Shown: in pieces, positions 19,748-29,379 of the stretch
Numbering within the stretch: position 1 is the first letter of the stretch
How the letters are laid out: each line of letters opens with the position of its first letter
Origin: Hyaloraphidium curvatum
Lineage: Eukaryota; Monoblepharomycota; Hyaloraphidiomycetes; Hyaloraphidiales; Hyaloraphidiaceae
Direction: 5' to 3'
DNA: 64,000 nucleotides
Assembly: GCA_025558095.1 (NCBI GenBank)
Contig: JAIVFI010000023.1
Span: 496,001-560,000, forward strand
Translations under genes and position numbers: made by a program
Notes under the pieces: generated by a model
Told to the model about the DNA's origin: nothing
Database searches by the model: none
Seen by the model: only the letters and a program-made list of their open reading frames with translations

Positions 19748-20129
19748 GTTGCCCTCCTTTCCTCCTTCCGTCTGCTTCGGCTTCCAGATGACTGGACGAA
19801 CGCGAGCGCGGCATAATGAGCCCGGGCCCTTTGGCGGCCGTGGAGCACGCTCAACCGACCGCGCTCGATGTCTTCTCCACGGTTGGTCATGTTGACGACG
19901 TGTGGCAACGACGCAGCTCGGCGGAGTGGAGCGAAGGTGTTCGGGAAGTTTGCGTCCGATGACGTGGCTAAGCAAGCCTCCCGTTGGCGGCGCGCCAGAA
20001 AATGCTCGTTGGTGATCGCTTAGATTGCACGTCAAATCATCTTCTCTCATTCATGCCAGCCAAGTAGGTATCGTACACATAAAGCCAGCGCCCGTGTCCG
20101 CCATGCCCGAGCTCCCCTCCCACGCTCCA
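19748..20129. other. intergenic, no gene seen
   Basis: 382 bp between the Rtc3-like start and the stop of the large coiled-coil gene. Only short unstructured frames are present. Confidence 0.45.
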
Positions 20130-23100
20130 CTACGGCCCCTTGCCGGCCCAACCGGCCCAAAACTCCAACAGCTGCTCCAGCCTCGTCGGATCCTTCATAA
20201 TATGGCTCGCCTGCGCCGGCTGTAGCGCCTTGACTTCCCGCGGCGGGGCGCCGTCGACGACGGCCAGCAGGCTCACGGAGTTCCCGTTCCCGACGGGCAG
20301 GAGAAAGTACTGCACGTCCTTGACCGTCCCGACGTACTTGGTCTCCACCTTCGGCTTGTCCGCCGGCGACTGCTGAGCAGCCACGGGGTTCGCCGCCTGG
20401 GCCGGTTGCTGCGCGACCTGGTGCGAGACCGGCATGACCTGCTGCGGCTGCACCGGCGAAGCCGACCCCGCCGCTGGCACCCTGGCGGCACTTTGTTGGC
20501 TGGGTGCCGCAGTCTGCTGGGTGGCGACGGCGGCCGAGGAAGAAGAAGCCGGCGCGGCCTGCGGAGCGGGGAGCACGCTCGCGGTTGCAGCGCGCACGGC
20601 GTTGGGCAGATGGTTCCTGTTGGGCGAGCTCTGCAGCGGGGCAGGGAAAGATACCGGCGCCGAGTCCACGCGCGTGAGCTGTTTCCCGACCCCGGCGGCC
20701 TGCCCGCCTAGCTGTGCAGGCGCCACCTGTGTCGGGGCGGGGAAAGTCTCCGATGCACGCCGCTGGATGGCAGCGTGGGCCTGCGCGGCGGCCTGCGCGG
20801 CAGGCTGCGCGGCGACCGGCGCCGTTTGCGCGCCGCCGACCTGTCCGCGCGCCGTAAGCTCGGCGTTGAGCTGCGCGTTCTTTTCCCTTGCCTGCTGCAG
20901 CATCCCCTTGAGCCTCTCCGCGACCGTTCGGAGCTCGCCGTTGTCCTTCACGAGATCGTTGATCCTGCCGCTGTAATCCAGGATCGTCGCGTTGGCCTTG
21001 TCCAGGTCGGCAGTGAGCGACTCGATCCTCGTGACCGTGCCGTCCCGGTTCAAAGCCTGCAGCAGCTCGACCGCCCGATCCCGCTGCTTCTCGGCCTTCT
21101 CGCGCTCGGTCGCCGCCGCCGATAGCTCCGCTTCCTTCTGCACCAGCTGCGCCACCGCCTCGGCCAGCTTCTTCTCGGCCGCCTCCGCCGTGGTCTCCGC
21201 CACGTCGAGGCGCCGGTCGAATTCGCGCTTGTCCGCCTTGTACTGCGCCGACTCTTCCGTCCACAGGTCAATGGCCTGCATCAGCTTGGCGCGAAGCTCG
21301 GAGTTCTCCCCGTCCAGCTCCGCCTTCTGGGCCGTCGCGGCCTCGAGCTCGCGCCGCGACTCCTCCAGCGCGGCGCTGATGTCCACGACGGAGCTGTGCA
21401 GCGCGGCATTGCGCTTGCGCTCCGCGTCCACGGTGCTCTCCGCGTGCTTGAGGTCCTTCTTCGCCTTGGCGAGGTCGAACCGGGCCGAATGGAGCTCGTG
21501 CTGGAGCTGCGCAACGTCGGCCTGCAGCGCCCTGTGCGACGCCCCGTCGGCCTGCGAGGGCTGCGCGTCGGCGGCGGGCGGGGCGCCCGGATGCAGCGCC
21601 CTCTGCGCCAGCACCTCCTTCTCCGCCTCGGCCTGCCTCGCCCGGTCCTCCAGCACCGCGTTGTTCCCCTCGGCCTCCTTGAGCTTCCTGTCCAGGGCGC
21701 CGCAGCGCACCTCGAGCTGCTTCATGTGTTCCGCCCCCTTGCGGGCCGCCTCGACCGCCGCCCGGGCCGCAGCCGCCGCCTGGATCGCCCTCTTGTCCGC
21801 GGCCACGACGTCGGCTTCGGCCCGCTCGGCGCGCTCCCTCGCCCGCACGAGCTCCGCCTCGAGCTGCTCCCTCTCTTGCCCGCCCCCGCCCTCGCCCAGC
21901 TCCCCCTCGAGCCTCTCCGCCCGCGCCCTTTCCCTTTCCAGCTCCCCCCTCAGGCTCTCGACCGTCCTGGCCGCCTTGCGCAGCATCGCCGCCTGGCTCT
22001 CCACCATCCCCTTCATCTCGGCGTCGCCGTTGCCGCCGTTGGCGGTCATGTGCCGCTCCGCGACCTCGGCCCTCACCCTCCGCCGCGACTCGGCGAGCTC
22101 CCCGCGCAGCTCCGCGTTCTCGGCCCGCAGCCGGTTCACCAGCGCGTCGAACGCCTCGACCGCGCTGCGCGGCGGGCGGGCACCGTCCCACGTCCATCCC
22201 GCCTCCTCGAAAAGCCGGCGGTCCGCCGCGTCGGGGGCCGGGCCGTCGGCGGGGCCGGCCCCGCGGTGGTACGCGCACAGCTCGCCCGGCTGCGAGACGG
22301 GGAGCTTGCACGGGGGGCGGCCGCGGTTGCGGGGGGAGCCACAGACGTGCGGGGCGGCGGGGTGGCTGTGCGGGGTGGGGGTGGGGGGGACGGGGGGCGA
22401 GTCGGCGCGGGGGAAGTAGAGGGGTTCGGGTTTGAGCGGGAAGGGGGAGGCGGGAGGGTCCAAAGGCGACGTTGGGGGGCCGGGAGCGGGAGCGGGCGGG
22501 TTCGTGAGGACGGTGGTGGCGGGCGAGACGGGCGACTGGGGCTCGGGTGGCGGTGCGAGGTCCGGAGGGAGGGGGGGAGTTGTTAGCCGAGGAGGCGCCT
22601 GGGCCGGCGGGGTTGTCCGTGCGGGCGGCGGGGTCAGCGCCTCCACCAGCGCCGACGCAGCGGCCGCGAGCGAAGCCGTCGGTGCCGCCGGCGGGGCAAC
22701 CGAGGTCCCGGGGTTCGGAACGTGCGCCGGCGTCGGCGGCAGGATGAGCACCGGGCTGCTGCCCGTCGAGGAAGGCCTCTGTGCCGGCAGCGCGGGCAGC
22801 GGCGGTGCGCCGAGCGACGCGCTCGACGGGCGCTGGTTTGCGATGGGCGGCCGCGGGGTAATCGGCGCCGCGGCGGGGGGCGAGGTGTCCACGACGAGCA
22901 CCGGGCGCGGTTTCGCGGGCCCGGCGGCCGATGCGCCGTCCGGTTTCCCGGGCTGCGCGTCCGCAGATGCCGGCCCGTCCAGTTTCGGCTTCTTCGGCAC
23001 GGTTTTGTCCGCGTCGCCCGCGGGGGCAGGCCTCTTCGCGCCGAGCACGGTCAATGCCTCCCCCGCATCCCCCCCGCCCCTGTCCGGCTCGGGCGACGGC

Positions 23101-23480
23101 GGGTCGAGGTCGATGACGACCGGGGGCGGCCGTTTGGCGGGTGCATTCGGGAGCGGCGCCGCCCCGCCGCCCGCCTTGGGAGCAGACGGCCCCGCGCTGC
23201 CCGCCCGGCTGCTCCCCGCCGTCCCGCCCGCCGGCGGGTTCGAAACCGCCCGGACCTCCGCCTTGGCCGCGTTCACGGGCGCGCTGAGAGCGCCATTCTT
23301 CGCGTCGGGCGCCCCGCGCAGCGCATTCTCCGCCGTCGCGCGCTCCGCCGTGTCGAGCGCCCCCGTCTGCTCCCCGCCGCGGTCCTTCACGCCGACGACC
23401 GACGGCGTGCGCCGCGCGAGGAACGCCGCGTTCGACGCATCGGACGCGTCGAGCGCCGCCGCGAGGCCGCCGGGCGCCAT
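20130..23480 (-). CDS. large coiled-coil protein with a Cys/His zinc-like motif
   Basis: Single exon, 1,116 residues from the ATG at 23480. Residues 1-390 are disordered and Pro/Ala-rich, with basic patches (KKPKLDGP) and repeated acidic-proline blocks (PVVIDLDPPSPEP, PVLVVDTSPP) that resemble SUMO-interacting-type hydrophobic-acidic patches. A compact motif follows (VCGSPRNRGRPPCKLPVS, GELCAYHRG) with C-x9-C-x10-C-x2-H spacing, like C3H fingers of the zf-C3Hc3H type. Residues about 450-850 are a long coiled coil (MLRKAARTVESLRGELERER, LRAKLMQAIDLWTEESAQYK). The C-terminal 250 residues are Gln/Ala/Pro-rich with a small folded-looking end (GTVKDVQYFLLPVGNGNSVS). A chromatin- or SUMO-linked scaffold is plausible; no enzyme domain is seen. 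Uninterrupted by introns, unusual for this window. Confidence 0.8.
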   Translation of the reverse strand: MAPGGLAAALDASDASNAAFLARRTPSVVGVKDRGGEQTGALDTAERATAENALRGAPDAKNGALSAPVNAAKAEVRAVSNPPAGGTAGSSRAGSAGPSAPKAGGGAAPLPNAPAKRPPPVVIDLDPPSPEPDRGGGDAGEALTVLGAKRPAPAGDADKTVPKKPKLDGPASADAQPGKPDGASAAGPAKPRPVLVVDTSPPAAAPITPRPPIANQRPSSASLGAPPLPALPAQRPSSTGSSPVLILPPTPAHVPNPGTSVAPPAAPTASLAAAASALVEALTPPPARTTPPAQAPPRLTTPPLPPDLAPPPEPQSPVSPATTVLTNPPAPAPGPPTSPLDPPASPFPLKPEPLYFPRADSPPVPPTPTPHSHPAAPHVCGSPRNRGRPPCKLPVSQPGELCAYHRGAGPADGPAPDAADRRLFEEAGWTWDGARPPRSAVEAFDALVNRLRAENAELRGELAESRRRVRAEVAERHMTANGGNGDAEMKGMVESQAAMLRKAARTVESLRGELERERARAERLEGELGEGGGGQEREQLEAELVRARERAERAEADVVAADKRAIQAAAAARAAVEAARKGAEHMKQLEVRCGALDRKLKEAEGNNAVLEDRARQAEAEKEVLAQRALHPGAPPAADAQPSQADGASHRALQADVAQLQHELHSARFDLAKAKKDLKHAESTVDAERKRNAALHSSVVDISAALEESRRELEAATAQKAELDGENSELRAKLMQAIDLWTEESAQYKADKREFDRRLDVAETTAEAAEKKLAEAVAQLVQKEAELSAAATEREKAEKQRDRAVELLQALNRDGTVTRIESLTADLDKANATILDYSGRINDLVKDNGELRTVAERLKGMLQQAREKNAQLNAELTARGQVGGAQTAPVAAQPAAQAAAQAHAAIQRRASETFPAPTQVAPAQLGGQAAGVGKQLTRVDSAPVSFPAPLQSSPNRNHLPNAVRAATASVLPAPQAAPASSSSAAVATQQTAAPSQQSAARVPAAGSASPVQPQQVMPVSHQVAQQPAQAANPVAAQQSPADKPKVETKYVGTVKDVQYFLLPVGNGNSVSLLAVVDGAPPREVKALQPAQASHIMKDPTRLEQLLEFWAGWAGKGP

Positions 23481-24094
23481 CGCATTGCAGGCCGCGGGGG
23501 AGTGGATTGGCGCGATTCTGGGAGCGAGGTGCGCGCTGTTGAATCCCGCTGATGTACCTCGAATCAGACCCCTGCAAACACCGTCGCCGAGAGCCAACCA
23601 GCATTCGCACGCAAAGAAAACGGCAAATCTTTAGAAGAGAGTTCATTCGTGGTGGCCGTCGTTGTCGGCGGGCGGGAACTGGACGCACTCCCCGCGCCCC
23701 GAAGCACCGATCTCTTTCCGACCCCTCAGGGCATCCATCGGGCGGACTTTGCGCGAGGAGGAAGAAAATCACGTCAATCATCCGCAAGATATTGCTATGC
23801 TACTGACTAGCTACCCCGACGCACCGCCGCCCAAAGAGCGTCCGCCGACGCCTCCAAAATCAGCCCCACCCGAACGGCCCAAGACGCCTCGTACCGCCGA
23901 CGCGCCGCTCAGGGAGGGGGACACTTGCTGCCCTGCGCACGGCATCAGCCCCGACCGACGGCTCCCCCGGGGCGGTGCTACCCACCGTGCAGCACCTGAG
24001 CACGTACGACACCTCGGCGGTGCACCTCCCCCCCGGGCCCCTAGGCACCGCCCCGCATCAGCGCCCCGCGTGGGGCAGAAGGGGCGGCGAGGAC
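23481..24094. other. intergenic, no convincing gene
   Basis: Roughly 610 bp between the coiled-coil gene and the small Cys-rich gene. Open frames on both strands are Pro/Arg-rich shadows of GC-rich sequence without domain patterns. Confidence 0.45.
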
Positions 24095-24363
24095 CTACCC
24101 GGTGCAAGTCGTGCCGACCTGGGTGCACGGGTTGCCGGGGGTGCCGCCGGAGCAGGTGACCACGGCCTCGCGGCCGCACTCGTTGGTGAAGGGGGGGTTG
24201 CACGAGGTCTGGCTGGGGTGGGGACGGGCGCGTCGGCGGTGCCCGTGCGACGGGAGGGGAAGCCGGGGGAGTACCCGGTAACGCATTGCTGGGCGTGGGC
24301 GCCGGCGACCAGGGCGACGAGGAGGAAGAGGGCGAAGAGGAGGGGGAAGGTGGCGCGGGGCAT
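24095..24363 (-). CDS. small secreted cysteine-rich protein
   Basis: Exons 24363-24275 and 24212-24095 (207 nt, 68 aa; intron 62 nt with donor GTACTC). The N-terminus is a clear signal peptide (MPRATFPLLFALFLLVALVA, then GAHAQQ). The mature chain is about 43 residues with six cysteines: QQCVTGQTSCNPPFTNEC, VVTC, GNPC and TTC. Small secreted six-Cys proteins in fungi include hydrophobin-unrelated effectors and defensive or cell-wall peptides; the spacing here matches no class I recognise. The splice join was chosen because it keeps frame and brings the first two Cys close. Function not assigned. Confidence 0.65.
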
Positions 24364-25039
24364 GGTTGCTTGCGTGGTCAGGTGCGGGCGGGTAGGTCGG
24401 TGGGCTCCTCCGGGAACCAGGGGGTTTTATGGTGCTGCTGTGGTGGTGGTGATCCTGGATCGCATGACGTCGTCGCGCCGGTAACCTCCAAACTTGCATG
24501 TGGGAAATATAAACGAGAGATCCTCGCGAGCATCGTATTATCGTCGAGTGGCGTCGCTCGTGCGGTGCGGGGGGAGTCAACCCGTGGCATGCTCCGATCG
24601 ACTCGTCACCGAATCTGGATCTTCCGCTGCTGCGAAGCCCCAAAACCCCCCGTACCTCCATTAATCCGACGCGCGAAGTAGTTGGTCTTGAACTGTCGAT
24701 GTCCGGACATTGCTCGGTCCGGCAGATCCCAGTTCTCGGCGCGGGCAAGGCCGCACGATGACATTGCGCCGGAACTGATCGACGAGCCGGAGAACTGCAG
24801 TCGAACAAATCTATGGTCTAGTGGCTCTACAGGTCTAGAATCTATGCCAACGAAACCGCGGTCGGCGTCCGCAACCGGCACCGGGCTCGGCGCGTTCCAA
24901 ATTGTCAACAGGTGCACGAAAAATGCCCGCAAAATCCCCTGCTCGAGTCCATCCGGGGCCCTCTCCGGCCAGCCTCCCACGAGTCCGTCGTGAGAGCAAA
25001 CCAGGGTCAAGTCCGGTCCTGATCATCTCCAGCGACGCT
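24364..25039. other. intergenic, no gene seen
   Basis: 676 bp. It is less GC-rich than its surroundings in the 24490-24900 part. Frames up to ~134 codons on the minus strand lack any family pattern or codon signal convincing enough to call. Confidence 0.45.
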
Positions 25040-25735
25040 TCAAAGCTCGTCGTCCAGCCCGGCCACCATCCTCTCGCACCACCGCTCCACCGCATGCCAC
25101 ACGAACCACACCGCCCTGCACGCCCCCACAAGGGGCAGCAGCGCTGCCGCGAACCCCATCCTGCGGGCGAAAAGCGCCCACCCCCTCGCGCGGTCCCACA
25201 GCGGCTCGCTCCGCTGCTTCCTGCCGCCGCCCACGGGGTACGGCGGCGGCGGGATGGCGAACGGCGCGAGGCCGACAAAGTCGCGGATGAGGAGCAGCGT
25301 GCCGGCGAGCACGAACAGCGCGGCGCCGGCGGGGGCGGCGGCGGCGTGCGTCTTGGCTGCCAGCCCGGCCAGGGGCGCCGGGGAGAGGAGCGACGACAGC
25401 AGGGAGAGCAGCAGGGCGACGGGGTAGCCCGCCAGCAGCACCGCCAGGACGACGGCGGCGGCGGCGAGCGCCGTGCGCGCGGTCGGCGACGCGGCCAGTC
25501 GGAGGCGCGGATCCCTGCCCGCCCACGGCTGCAGGCACACCTCGCAGCGCAGGCGCGCGGCGGGCGACGAGCGGCGCCATGCCGACAGGCAGGAGCGGTG
25601 CACGGAGGACAGCGAGCCGCGGCAGCCGCACGGCGTCAGCAGGGGGTCGGCGGGGGAGGGCTCGTCGTCGCGGCAGATGCGGCACGCCGCGGCCTGGTCC
25701 GCACCCGGCGGTGGCGGTACGGTCCACACGAGCAT
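25040..25735 (-). CDS. MARCH-type RING-CH membrane E3 ligase
   Basis: Single exon, 231 residues from the ATG at 25735. A longer frame to 25873 adds a less likely leader. Residues 17-70 are a RING-CH (RINGv) finger with the C4HC3 order: C18-x2-C21, C36-x-C38, H46-x2-C49, C64-x2-C67 (ACRICRDDE, TPCGCRGSL, VHRSCLSAW, RCEVCLQPW). Three or four hydrophobic segments follow (TALAAAAVVLAVLLAGYPVA, GAALFVLAGTLLLIRDFVGL, MGFAAALLPLVGACRAVWFV). This is the MARCH/Doa10-like layout: membrane-anchored E3 ubiquitin ligases facing the cytosol at ER or endosomes. It is much shorter than Doa10. The short acidic C-terminus ends in GLDDEL, which resembles an ER-retrieval-type terminus; this may be coincidence. 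Confidence 0.85.
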   Translation of the reverse strand: MLVWTVPPPPGADQAAACRICRDDEPSPADPLLTPCGCRGSLSSVHRSCLSAWRRSSPAARLRCEVCLQPWAGRDPRLRLAASPTARTALAAAAVVLAVLLAGYPVALLLSLLSSLLSPAPLAGLAAKTHAAAAPAGAALFVLAGTLLLIRDFVGLAPFAIPPPPYPVGGGRKQRSEPLWDRARGWALFARRMGFAAALLPLVGACRAVWFVWHAVERWCERMVAGLDDEL

Positions 25736-26292
25736 GGCGGCGGCGGGGAGCGGAGCGGAATCTCCGTGCGCCGGGGGTTGGGGTGTGGCGCGGAGGCAAG
25801 CTCGCGCAATCTCCGGGCCATCCCGCATCAACCGCGTCCCGGATGACGTGTCCACGTCCCTCACGGCGGGCACCGAAATGATATCTGGTGGAAGCTCCGG
25901 AACCTGATTTGCATCTCGCTTGGTTTTCCGTCTCGAAAATGGTCACCCGGTGGGGACCAGAGCTGGCGCCCTCTTGAAGCCGACACCGGAACCTTCAGCT
26001 CGTCCTCCATTCCCGCGAATCTCGAAGACCGCGTGCATGAAAAGAACTCAGGAAGCTATCCGTTCGTTTTCCATAAGATTGGCGAGCCGGCGAGCGGGAT
26101 GCGGCGATCGCCAGACGCGGGCCGGAGTTCGGCCGATTCCGCCGCTTGCCGCAACACACGCCTCCCACACATCGAATCGCGGCAGTCGCCGCTCGTCCGC
26201 GTACGCTGGAACAGCGCACTCTAAGGCAAACGAGGCCGCGCGATTGAAGGGCCATTGAGCGGGGCAGGCCCTCGAATCCTTACGGCGCCGCG
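25736..26292. promoter_or_regulatory. divergent intergenic region
   Basis: 557 bp between the minus-strand RING-CH gene and the plus-strand hypothetical at 26293. No gene or clear element is recognised. Confidence 0.35.
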
Positions 26293-27306
26293 ATGGACGG
26301 CCCGACGGACCTCTTCAACGCCCCCTTCTCCCCCGCGACCCGCGCCGCCATCTCCTCGGGGTTGGAGCTCCTGGACACGTACCTCGCCCACTTCAACTCG
26401 CGCCGCCCCGCCGGGCAGACCTCGACCCTCGCCTTCCCCCTCCTCCTCCCGCCCCCCGCCCCGGCCCTCCTGGTCCCCTCCGTGCAGGCCTACGCCGACG
26501 CCGACGCCAAGGCCCTCGCGCACCTCACCTCCCGCGGCTGGGGCTACTCCCTGTGGCACTCGCGCCGCATCGTCTGCGCCGGACCGCACAGGGTCGCGCT
26601 GGACATCGAGTTCGGGAGGTACGCCCCCGACGGGGAGTGCTTCGGCGCCGCGAGGTCGCTTTACGTTGCTTCGAGGAGGGAGACGCCCGGGGAGGGGGAG
26701 TGGGGCATCCAGCTCCGCGGGACGACGGCGGGGGGCGCGATATGGGGCACCGCGGCGCCCGAGGCCGATTCGGAGATCGCGAGGAGGGTGCGGGAGAGGT
26801 TTCCGGACAATGCGGTCACGGTTCCGGAGCGCGTGCGCGGCGGGGGGCCCACCGACCCGACGGAACCGCAGCTGCACCCTTCGTACCCCGCCGCGGACCC
26901 GGAGATCCAAGCGTGCGTGCGCGCGCTGGTGGATTTCGCCATCTCGGGGCGGGGGGAGCCCTCGCTTTTTGCGGAGCGCGAATCGCGCCTCCTCCCCCCG
27001 CGCGGCCAGCTCGTCACCCTCTCCCATACGGACTTCCCGCCCCCTCCCAGATCCGAATCCAACGTGCCGTACGATCTCGCGGTGCGCGTGCCCTTCCCCG
27101 GGCCGGACTCGGCCTTCGTCGACGTCGCGCTGCGCCATTCCGCCCCGCGCGCGGTGCTCGGTTATCCGCTCGGCGGGGAGGACGGGGTCGGGGGGAGGAC
27201 GGAGAGGGCGGTGCTGGTGCTGAGGAAGGGGAAGGAGGGGTGGAGGGTTGCGGCGCGGTGCGTGGTGGATGGGGGTGCGGAGGGCACGGGCGAGGGAAAG
27301 CTCTGA
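26293..27306 (+). CDS. hypothetical protein, two-part alpha+beta
   Basis: Single exon, 337 residues. Not recognised with certainty. It begins MDGPTDLFNAPFSPATRAAI and contains SGLELLDTYLAHFNSRRPAG, RGWGYSLWHSRRIVCAGPHR, VALDIEFGRYAPDGECFGAA, SLYVASRR and, near the end, a second block with VPFPGPDSAFVDVALRHSAP and VLVLRKGKEGWRVAARCVVD. The pattern of curved strands ending in 'vl.r..gWrV.a' twice over is reminiscent of NTF2/SnoaL-like folds, possibly as a tandem pair; this is a weak inference. No signal peptide or membrane span. Good start context (GCGATGG). Confidence 0.6.
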   Translation: MDGPTDLFNAPFSPATRAAISSGLELLDTYLAHFNSRRPAGQTSTLAFPLLLPPPAPALLVPSVQAYADADAKALAHLTSRGWGYSLWHSRRIVCAGPHRVALDIEFGRYAPDGECFGAARSLYVASRRETPGEGEWGIQLRGTTAGGAIWGTAAPEADSEIARRVRERFPDNAVTVPERVRGGGPTDPTEPQLHPSYPAADPEIQACVRALVDFAISGRGEPSLFAERESRLLPPRGQLVTLSHTDFPPPPRSESNVPYDLAVRVPFPGPDSAFVDVALRHSAPRAVLGYPLGGEDGVGGRTERAVLVLRKGKEGWRVAARCVVDGGAEGTGEGKL

Positions 27307-27613
27307 TCTGGCCGAACGAATGACTGAGGAATGCATGACGAGCTAGCCCGCACAAAACTCTTCCGAGACCTGATGCCGAATCCCGCGGCATCCTGGTTTG
27401 CGGAGCTCGTCCGCCGCGGCGTCGGCGCGCGCGAGGCCCGCGACGGCCTCGTCCTCTGCGGGGGCGGGATCGGGGCGTCAAAATGGCGAGGAGCTCCCGC
27501 GCAGAGAGCCTGAAGAGCTCCGGCGCCCGACGAGGCCATGGCGGGAGCTGCGGGAGGTGCAGAGCACCTGAGTTTCTGGGAGACGCCAGGAAACACGCGT
27601 TCGCTCGAAGAGC
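27307..27613. other. intergenic between two same-strand genes
   Basis: 307 bp containing the terminator of the upstream gene and the promoter of the downstream one; no gene is seen. Confidence 0.4.
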
Positions 27614-28858
27614 ATGTCCTTGCCGAGCACGGTCGCGGCCCTTACCGCGTCTCTGCTTCATCTATCCGACTCCGCGGCGAACCCGGTGCGGAGCGCCTCT
27701 CTCGCTGCGCTCATTCTGGACAAGGCCGGGAACGAAGCCGCGCGAGCGTCGGGAGCGGCAGGCATCCTCCGCGGGGCAGAGGGCACCGCGGAGCAGATGC
27801 GATCCGATGCGGGGATCCACATCGCGAGCGTGGCAAAGACGATGACCGCCGTGCTGGTGTTCCAAGCGGCCGAGGAGGGGAGGCTCGGGGACGCGGGCAT
27901 TAATGCGACGCTTGCGTCCACCTTCGTACTTTCTCCGGACATTCTGAAGAAGCTCTATGCGGACAACTGGGATATCGTGACGGTCCGCCATCTGCTGACG
28001 CACACGAGCGGGCTCCGGGACGGGCAGACGGACGACAGCGCCCACACGGCCGTGGAGCTCGGTTCGGCTGCGCCAAACTCGCTCATCGGACGCCGGAACG
28101 CCGACATGGCCGCGCACATGGCCGCGCTCGCGGCGGGTAGCGTTCCGGACCCGGGCTTGAGGACGAAAAAGGCATGGCGGGTGTGGGATCCCGAGTGCAT
28201 TGAGGATGCCGAGGCGGGGATTCTCAACCATTTCCTCGTTCACGCGGCGCCGGGCGGTCCTATGTTCCCGGCAGGGCAGGGATTCCACTACTCGGACACG
28301 GCCTTTGCGATCCTCGCGCTCCTCGTCGAGAAACTACTCGGCGAACGGTACGCGCGGCTCCTCCGAACCCGAATCTTCGCACCCCTCGGCATGCATTCCA
28401 CATTTCTCGACGAAACGTCTCCACCCGACCCTCTTGACGCTGATGCCGTTATTTCCGACCCGTGGGTCGGATCCGTGCCCGTTCTCACCTCCGGAATCAG
28501 CCTCTCGAACGACTGGGGAGGCGGCGGGGTGGTCTCAACCCCGGAAGACCTGTGCCTCTTCATCTCTGGCCTACTCAACGGGAAGCTCTTCTGGCGCCGC
28601 GAAACCCTGGACCTGATGCTCGCCCCCGCGACGCCCCCCGGGCTCCCCGCGCGGTTCTCCGCGGTCGGCTGCGGGATCTTCCGGTTCGCGAACGGCAGGG
28701 GGCTGGAGATCCTGGGCCATACGGGGGCGTGGGGTGCCGCGATGCTGGGCTTGCCGGCGCTGGGGCTCTACATTGCGGGAACGGTCAACCTCAGGGCGGT
28801 GGGGGATTGGGCGGTCCGCGTCGCGGAGGAGCTTGCGGACCTTGTGGATCCCCGGTAG
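27614..28858 (+). CDS. beta-lactamase-fold serine hydrolase (class C type)
   Basis: Single exon, 414 residues. Penicillin-binding/beta-lactamase-like fold with the nucleophile in S-x-x-K: HIASVAKTMTAVLVFQAAEE. VRHLLTHTSGL is the characteristic loop after it, HYSDTAFAILALLVEKLLG supplies the Tyr of the Y-x-N/D box, and LEILGHTGAWGAAM gives the third box (HTG in place of KTG). All are in the right order and spacing. Fungal members act as esterases or D-amino-acid/peptide hydrolases rather than antibiotic lactamases. No signal peptide is visible, so it should be intracellular. Absence of introns is compatible with a bacterial origin but not proof, since several neighbours are also single-exon. 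Confidence 0.9.
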   Translation: MSLPSTVAALTASLLHLSDSAANPVRSASLAALILDKAGNEAARASGAAGILRGAEGTAEQMRSDAGIHIASVAKTMTAVLVFQAAEEGRLGDAGINATLASTFVLSPDILKKLYADNWDIVTVRHLLTHTSGLRDGQTDDSAHTAVELGSAAPNSLIGRRNADMAAHMAALAAGSVPDPGLRTKKAWRVWDPECIEDAEAGILNHFLVHAAPGGPMFPAGQGFHYSDTAFAILALLVEKLLGERYARLLRTRIFAPLGMHSTFLDETSPPDPLDADAVISDPWVGSVPVLTSGISLSNDWGGGGVVSTPEDLCLFISGLLNGKLFWRRETLDLMLAPATPPGLPARFSAVGCGIFRFANGRGLEILGHTGAWGAAMLGLPALGLYIAGTVNLRAVGDWAVRVAEELADLVDPR

Positions 28859-29379
28859 AAGGACACACCTTGTTACGCCCGTTAGATGCCCGGCAGTGTC
28901 CACTGCTCCTTTGTCGGCCATTCAGGCGTAAGCTGACAAGCAACCTGTTACTTGCTTCGGATGTTGCGGCATTGGCCCGGGGCCAATAGCGGCCACCCTT
29001 CCAACCCCAAATCCGGGAATCAAAGCACGTCGACGGCAAATAGAGCGCGAAAAGTAACGACGCACGAACCGCACCTCGTCGCTCGAGACGATACGCAGGT
29101 TCCCTGCGAATGAACGAAGGTGTGGCAAGCGGGCTGTGCCCGCGCGGCCGGCCAGGCCCGATCATCGCGAATGCGCGCACCTGTACTTGCCAGGGGACCT
29201 CTAAAGGGTGGATGCAGATCACGACTGCTTCTTCGGGGCGGAGTTAGGCAACCTCGCCGGAGCCGTGAAGACGATTGGCCGCTTTGTAATCACTGGACCC
29301 ATCGTGAACCCGCCCGGGCAGGTGCGCTCTCGAAAACCCCCGACTGATCATCCCCCAGAGAACGCTCCTCGCACCCACG
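28859..29379. other. intergenic, no gene seen
   Basis: 521 bp between the beta-lactamase-fold gene and the secreted Cys-rich gene. No tRNA-like or coding pattern is recognised. Confidence 0.45.

Noticed and set aside
21268-23787. 839-codon minus-strand frame overlapping the coiled-coil gene
   Set aside because: An alternative frame of the same DNA. The other frame gives heptads and a Cys/His motif, while this one is Arg/Gly-rich noise.
27614-28858. Antibiotic-resistance beta-lactamase
   Set aside because: The fold motifs are present, but eukaryotic class C-type members are mostly esterases/peptidases and no signal peptide is seen; resistance is not supported.
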